From the NCBI RefSeq assembly GCF_041381155.1, contig NC_091134.1, positions 64,224,902 to 64,288,901 of the forward strand: 64,000 nt of DNA, in the 5' to 3' direction. The notes beneath the pieces were generated by a model. The model saw only the letters and a list, made by a program, of their open reading frames with translations. It had not been told where the DNA came from and did no database searches. How positions within the stretch are numbered: position 1 is the stretch's first letter; each line of letters begins with the position of its first letter. The position numbers and the translations under genes were made by a program. The stretch comes from Argopecten irradians. Taxonomy: Eukaryota; Mollusca; Bivalvia; Pectinida; Pectinidae. Below, piece after piece: positions 58,524-64,000 of the stretch.

Positions 58524-61500
58524 GACCAAGTCTCCTCACCAGATATCAGCAGACTTTCCAACATGCTGAAGATACAACGTCCTCTCTGTACAGAGCTCAC
58601 ATTCAGGTAAAATTACAGCACATCTTTGTGAATGAAGTCCTGGGTTGATAATCCGGAATGGTTGGACGGGCAGACGTTTGTGCCTAATTATGGTGCAAAT
58701 GGGCATGTGATCAGTGTGTCATAGATTTCTGTCAAACTATGAATCATTAAAATGTATGTAGGTCCCTGCTGACGGGAGATTTAGTCCTGGTCGTGGATTT
58801 ACTCTGAAAAACTGTTCATAAAGCCAAAAGAGGCTGTGAGTTCTGTGACATTGTTTTGAAATTCCATCTGGGGTCTCACAAAGATTCCAAGAAAAACGTT
58901 TTCGATTGATCATCGCTATAAGGCTATTCACGGATTTGGAACTTAAGGAGAACTGACGACAAAGATGAAGAATTTTATGTTGTAATTAGCTGATTATCAT
59001 TTGTTTGTATACGTATTCATAGTATATTGTTTTGTTTAAATTGATCTGGTCATTTGTCTCTTCACAATGTATGCTTCAAAATGATTTTAAGCGCTGTTGG
59101 GCATTGATAATCGTGTGTACTATATATATTATGTAAGTGTGTGTTCAAAGCATTAATATTTTACATATAGGGAAAATGACGGATATTACACACAAATAAA
59201 TATCCACCTTAGGACCAATAACAAGTAGGTCATTGATCGTAACATTGCCTCGCTGCTGCAACAAGATGACTGTTAAATTTCTTTAAATTTGGTTAAGCAC
59301 TAGTTCCAGTTAAACGTTATCGGCGAAGAGATGTTATCGATACTGGTATATATCTTCCGTTATCTAAAGCATATTGAACGTATTTTCAATATTTTCCTAA
59401 TATAACGTTATACGGTGAAATGATAACATAAAACTTGTATATCATGTAACACATATATCATTGTTTATTCATATGACTTTATACTCCAGTCACGTGATAC
59501 CACTGTCCAACATATTTTTCATACTCACGTCATGTGATGCTGCATTCAAGTCATGTGACACTACACTCCATTCATGTAATGTTTTTTTTTTCTTTTCTTT
59601 TTTAACACCCAATAGGGTCACCATGACGTATATGCACAAAATCAACATTACGTAAATTAACGAACGATTACCAAGTGTCAAATAAAGACACCTTTTAACG
59701 CAACCGGAAGTTTTTAACAAATAGTACGCGCATGTATAGTACTATACCAGTTGAAGAAAGTATAAACATACACCAAATAAGGCCAGAAGCTTACCAAAAA
59801 TGTCATTTTATCGATTCAGCGATACACTCCTCTCATGACACCACACTTCAGTCATGTATCATCACTCATCACACTTCAGTCATGTGATTGTACACTTCAG
59901 TCATGTGTTTGTACACTTCAGTCATGTGACACCACACTCCAATCATGTGACACCACACTTCAGTCATTTAACAGTACACTTCAGTCATTATCTGCATTCA
60001 AGTCATGTGGCACCACAGTCCAGTCATCTGATACCATGTCCCTCAGTCATGTGACACCACTCCAGTCATGTGACACCACACTCCAATCATGTGACACCAC
60101 ACTCCAGTCATGTGAAACCACACTTCAGTCATATGATTCTACACTCCAATCATGTGACACCACACTTCAGTCATATGACACTGCACTCAAGTCATGTGAC
60201 AGCACACTGCAGTCATGTGACACCACACTCAAATCATGTGACACCACACTTAAGTCATGTGACACTGCACTCCAGTCAAGTGACACCACACTCCAGTCAT
60301 GTTACACCCCACTACAATCATGTGACACCACACTGCAGTCATGTGACACCACACTACAGTCATGTGACACCACACTCCAGTCATATGACACCACAAAAGA
60401 GTAATGCTACATTACAAACCAGTCATGTGACACCACACTCCAGTCATGTGACACCCACACCAGTCATGTGACACCACATTCTAGTCAAATCACAATATTC
60501 TAGTCAATATCAATGGGAGTATTTTTACTGTGTGTAATGACGTGTCCAGCCATTTTAAGAGTGGTCTCATGAATGCCTTATATAGGAACTTCCTAATGAG
60601 GTGTCTTTTTACCATACCATTTGCTTCTTATGACATACAGAGTCAACCCCGATCTTTATATTTTATTTCCAGACTAACACATGATATCAGTCCAGATCTA
60701 TACTGTGATGAAGACGACCATGACTTGGATCAGGTCAGCCGCGAACAATTTATCTTTTCATGTCTCTCCAAAAAATGTGAAAGCTTAATTCCTGACAAAA
60801 AGGTTGCTCTTATAGACTCAATTACAGAGAGAAAGAAATCCAGTTTAATCAATGTGAAAGTACCCCTCACAGAAACAACAGAAAAGGCAGAAGCTGACCA
60901 CCTGATACAGGAATGCTCAGAGAAGTTAAAATCACCACTAGACGTCAAACAGAAAACTATAGAACAGCTGAATAATGCTATCAATGTTCAATACCACTGT
61001 AAACAGGACAATGGTCCAACAGATTCCCCTGACAAACACCAACAAGTAAGTACACAAATAGGAACAATGAATACCACATATATAGTATACCATGATACAG
61101 TATATCATTTTAATGTAAGGAAATTTAGAAAAAAACAGGAAAATATAGGAAAAAATCATCTGGAGGAAAAGGAGAATATCTTATTGTAACTTTTTTAAAG
61201 GTCCAATGTTCCTGAATTATCAAAACTACCAATTATCTTTAAAAAATCATTTAGAATAATTTCAAATCAGGGGAGATAATATGACATTATTATTCTTCAT
61301 TATGATGCTATAACCAGATAACCAAATAGAGCAGAGTCAGAAAACAATGCTTCGCCTCATTTTGAGGATTTTTTATGTGTGTTCCCAAAGTTTGCATGGC
61401 GTCCAATCTTCTTCATCAAAGTTCATCGATCTGGCTGCACAAGTTCCCAAATGCAGCAGTTATTGTAAAACTAGTCTTGTGAATAAGAGAATATTGCACA

Positions 61501-62847
61501 TGTAGAAGCATTTGGAAACCTTGGCCCTCATGAAGCCAAATAAAAGTAGTCAAAGACGTTAAAATTAAACTGAAATAGCTTTATTGAAAGTCAATAATTA
61601 TATATATAATGCTTTTTTGTAATTGATGATGGGTTAGATTATTTACCAAGCTTGTGTTTAAAGATGCTCCACCGCTGACAAATAGTATTTTTTCATTATT
61701 TAAAACAGCAGCAAACGATTTAGTATTTTTCTTCAGTTACAAAAGTTACTTACTTTACACCATAAGCACCATTGAAAAGGTTGAGCTTCTAATTTTACTC
61801 TAAATTAAAAATATGAAAAATAATTAATTGCATCCCGAAAAAAATCCGTGGCACTATATCCTATATCGAATGAAGTACTGATTGCGCATGCACCAAAGGC
61901 GAAATAAATTATTTTATATTATTTTTGTGTTAATTAGGGATGTATATACAGGATTAAACACCAATTATTGTTCAAATGATAAATGTCATTTATGCTCTGT
62001 CGGCGGTGGAGCATCTTTAATGTTTCACTTCATCCCCAGGAACAGAAGAAAACCCCAAATGAGGATCCAAACCCTAGGCCTCACCCACCAGTGGTACCAA
62101 AGGCTAACATCGCTAAACCAGTGAGGAAACCACGCAAACTTCCAGATATCCCAAATAAGTGTGAGTTTACACTCTGTCTATCCAAAACAAAACTATACAC
62201 GTACTTAAGTACTCTGTCATGGGATCTTACTCTCAGTGTTAGTACCATACCTGTCGATTTGACAAATGCATTAACCTTACGTACATGGGGCTATGATCTT
62301 TAAGAGAGAAAACTTGAGTTAGTTGTTGTGTTCTTATAGTTAATGTACAAATAACATGATAAGTTATGTGGATGTCCTTTTGTGTCTAAAAACATATACA
62401 TGTATACATGTATATACACGTACAAAAATTACCAGTAATATCCTGTGTAAACTGAGGTGACACATTTTAATGGTAAAATTGATGCTATATTTACAGCTCA
62501 AGATGGAGAAAGCTCTTCCAGTGGCCCAGTGAATGCTAAATGTTTGGCAGACGAACTCCAAGAGGCTTTAGTTCGAGATAGTCGACCCAACTCAACAGAT
62601 GAAGATGACGAAGTATTTTATCCTACCCCCTCGGAAGATAAGACCTCACCAAAAATGTACCCAAAGTTTAGCTGTAAATTTCTAGAGGAACTTAAGCTAA
62701 TAAACTTTAACAGTGTATCAAAGAACACTCGACCTTACACCTCGTCTAATAATGTGTACTTAGAGGAGGACTCCACGACCGACAGTCAGCGCCACCTATC
62801 TGTGGCAACAAGCAGCAGGAGGAGACGAAACAGCTCTGGAGGTGATG
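58524..62847 (+). CDS. Unidentified host gene, four internal exons
   Basis: Exons 58524-58606, 60673-61047, 62040-62160 and 62497-62847 have GT-AG borders and consistent phases; the frame enters from upstream and leaves at 62847. They read VSSPDISRLSNMLKIQRPL; LTHDISPDLYCDEDDHDLDQ and SREQFIFSCLSKKCESLIPD; EDPNPRPHPPVVPKANIAKP with KPRKLPDIPNK; and SSSSGPVNAKCLADELQEAL, then an acidic, Ser-rich stretch ending SSRRRRNSSGGDG. Pro-rich and disordered with patches of helix; no domain recognised. Possibly an adaptor or nuclear scaffold. The 62160 border uses GTGAGT, the better donor, and gives a continuous frame. Confidence 0.6.
59820..60490 (+). repeat. 21-bp minisatellite in the intron
   Basis: About 30 units of GACACCACACTCCAGTCATGT. 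Because 21 is a multiple of three, long frames run through it (SHVTPHS-type repeats), but it lies in an intron. Looser relatives begin near 59485. Confidence 0.92.
61658..62020. mobile_element. TTAA-flanked MITE, family D copy 2
   Basis: TTAAAGATGCTCCACCGC to GCGGTGGAGCATCTTTAA, 363 bp, opposite orientation to 14404-14771 by its interior (CCATTGAAAAG near 61783 mirrors CTTTTCAATGG near 14653). It ends 20 bp before the exon at 62040. Confidence 0.9.
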
Positions 62848-62858
62848 GTGAGTAGCAA

Positions 62859-64000
62859 TATGTCCAAGCTATAGATATGTATGCAATGTCCCAGCTATAG
62901 ATATGTATGCAAAGTCCCAGCTATAGATATGCATGCAATGTTCCAGCTATAGATATGTATGTAATGTCCCAGCTATAGATATGTATGCAATGTCCCAGCT
63001 ATAGATATGTATGCAATGTCCCAGCTATAGATATGTATGCAATGTCCCAGCTATAGATATGTATGCAATGTCCCAGCTATAGATATGTATGCAATGTTTC
63101 AGCTATAGATATGTATGCAATGTCCCAGCTATAGATATGTATGCAAAGTCCCAGCTATAGATATGCATGCAATGTTCCAGCTATAGATATGTATGTAATG
63201 TCCCAGCTATAGATATGTATGTAATGTCCCAGCTATAGATATGCATGCAATGTCCCAGCTATAGATATGTATGCAATGTCCCAGCTATAGATATGTATGC
63301 AATGTCCCAGCTATAGATATGTATGCAATGTCCCAGCTATAGATATGTATGCAATGTCCCAGCTATAGATATGTATGCAATGTTTCAGCTATAGATATGT
63401 ATGCAATGTCCCAGCTATAGATATGTATGCAATGTCCCAGCTATAGATATGTATGCAATGTCCCAGCTATAGATATGTATGCAATGTTCCAGCTATAGAT
63501 ATGTATGCAATGTCCCAGCTATAGATAGGTATGCAATGTCCCAGCTATAGATATGTATGCAATGTTTCAGCTATAGATATGTATGCAATGTCCCAGCTAT
63601 AGATATGTATGCAATGTCCCAGCTATAGATATGTATGCAATGTCCCAGCTATAGATATGTATGCAATGTTCCAGCTATAGATATGTATGCAATGTCCCAG
63701 CTATAGATAGGTATGCAATGTCCCAGCTATAGATATGTATGCAATGTTCCAGCAATAGATATGTATGCAATGTCCCAGCTATAGATAGGTATGCAATGTC
63801 CCAGCTATAGATATGTATGCAATGTTTCAGCTATAGATATGTATGCAATGTCCCAGCTATAGATATGTATGCAATGTCCCAGCTATAGATATGTATGCAA
63901 AGTCCCAGCTATTGATATGCATGCAATGTTCCAGCTATAGATATGTATGCAATGTCCCAGCTATAGATATGTATGCAATGTCCCAGCTATAGATATGTAT
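62859..64000 (+). repeat. 26-bp minisatellite running off the window
   Basis: About 43 units of CCAGCTATAGATATGTATGC-AATGTC, nearly identical, with recurring variants (AAGTCC, GTTTC, TATGTAATG, ATAGGTATG). Higher-order copies of several units are visible. It starts 12 bases after the 62847 splice donor. Confidence 0.95.

Noticed and set aside
59835-60471. Long plus-strand frames rich in SHVTPHS or LQSCDTT repeats
   Set aside because: They are translations of the 21-bp minisatellite, open in more than one frame, and lie within an intron.
62859-64000. Regular short repeat that could be taken for a CRISPR array
   Set aside because: Units are contiguous with no unique spacers, there are no cas genes, and the context is eukaryotic.

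Overview
The window looks like nuclear DNA of a bivalve mollusc. It is AT-rich and has split host genes with metazoan splice sites. It is crowded with short TIR elements, and it carries a high-copy repeat whose ends and style (palindromic CACCTGAGA-type ends, GTCGTCCGTCG simple repeat) I know from bivalve genomes. I cannot name the species.

Layout. 1-1853: last two coding exons of sorbitol dehydrogenase (+). 2458-11374: a complete eight-exon gene for mitochondrial ATP synthase subunit b (-), tail to tail with SORD, whose introns hold two pogo/Tigger-type elements, a palindromic MITE and a tRNA-derived SINE. 11850-25160: no host gene seen; this is a pile of nested mobile DNA with several TTAA-flanked TIR families, a 180-bp tandem array, two LINE pieces, and two opposed copies of one 2.5-kb family, one of them hit by a LINE. 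25170-41601: a 16.4-kb Polinton/Maverick with a clean 6-bp target duplication (TCCATT). 41608-51980: repeats and sequence with no recognised gene. 52016-56379: a host gene ending in a DUF4806-like domain, with in-frame 12-aa repeats. 58524-62847: four exons of an unidentified host gene (+), which continues out of both sides of what can be seen here. 62860-64000: a 26-bp minisatellite that runs off the window.

Polinton. It has the standard set: adenain-like protease, major capsid, a small basic protein, minor capsid, integrase with chromodomain, packaging ATPase, two small late proteins and protein-primed family B DNA polymerase. It is fairly young, since the terminal repeats differ at only a few bases apart from one indel. 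It is probably not whole: about three of the conserved genes look broken. It also carries cargo: a five-segment, splice-bordered gene for a type I membrane protein with a signal peptide, an LRR N-cap-like head, a Thr-rich mucin stalk, one membrane span and a basic tail; a PC4-like single-stranded-DNA-binding protein; a His/Asp-rich charged protein in three segments; and a left-end gene with a Cys/His motif. The spliced membrane protein is the most unusual thing in the window.

All assignments are by eye from translated sequence and motif memory; no database was searched.
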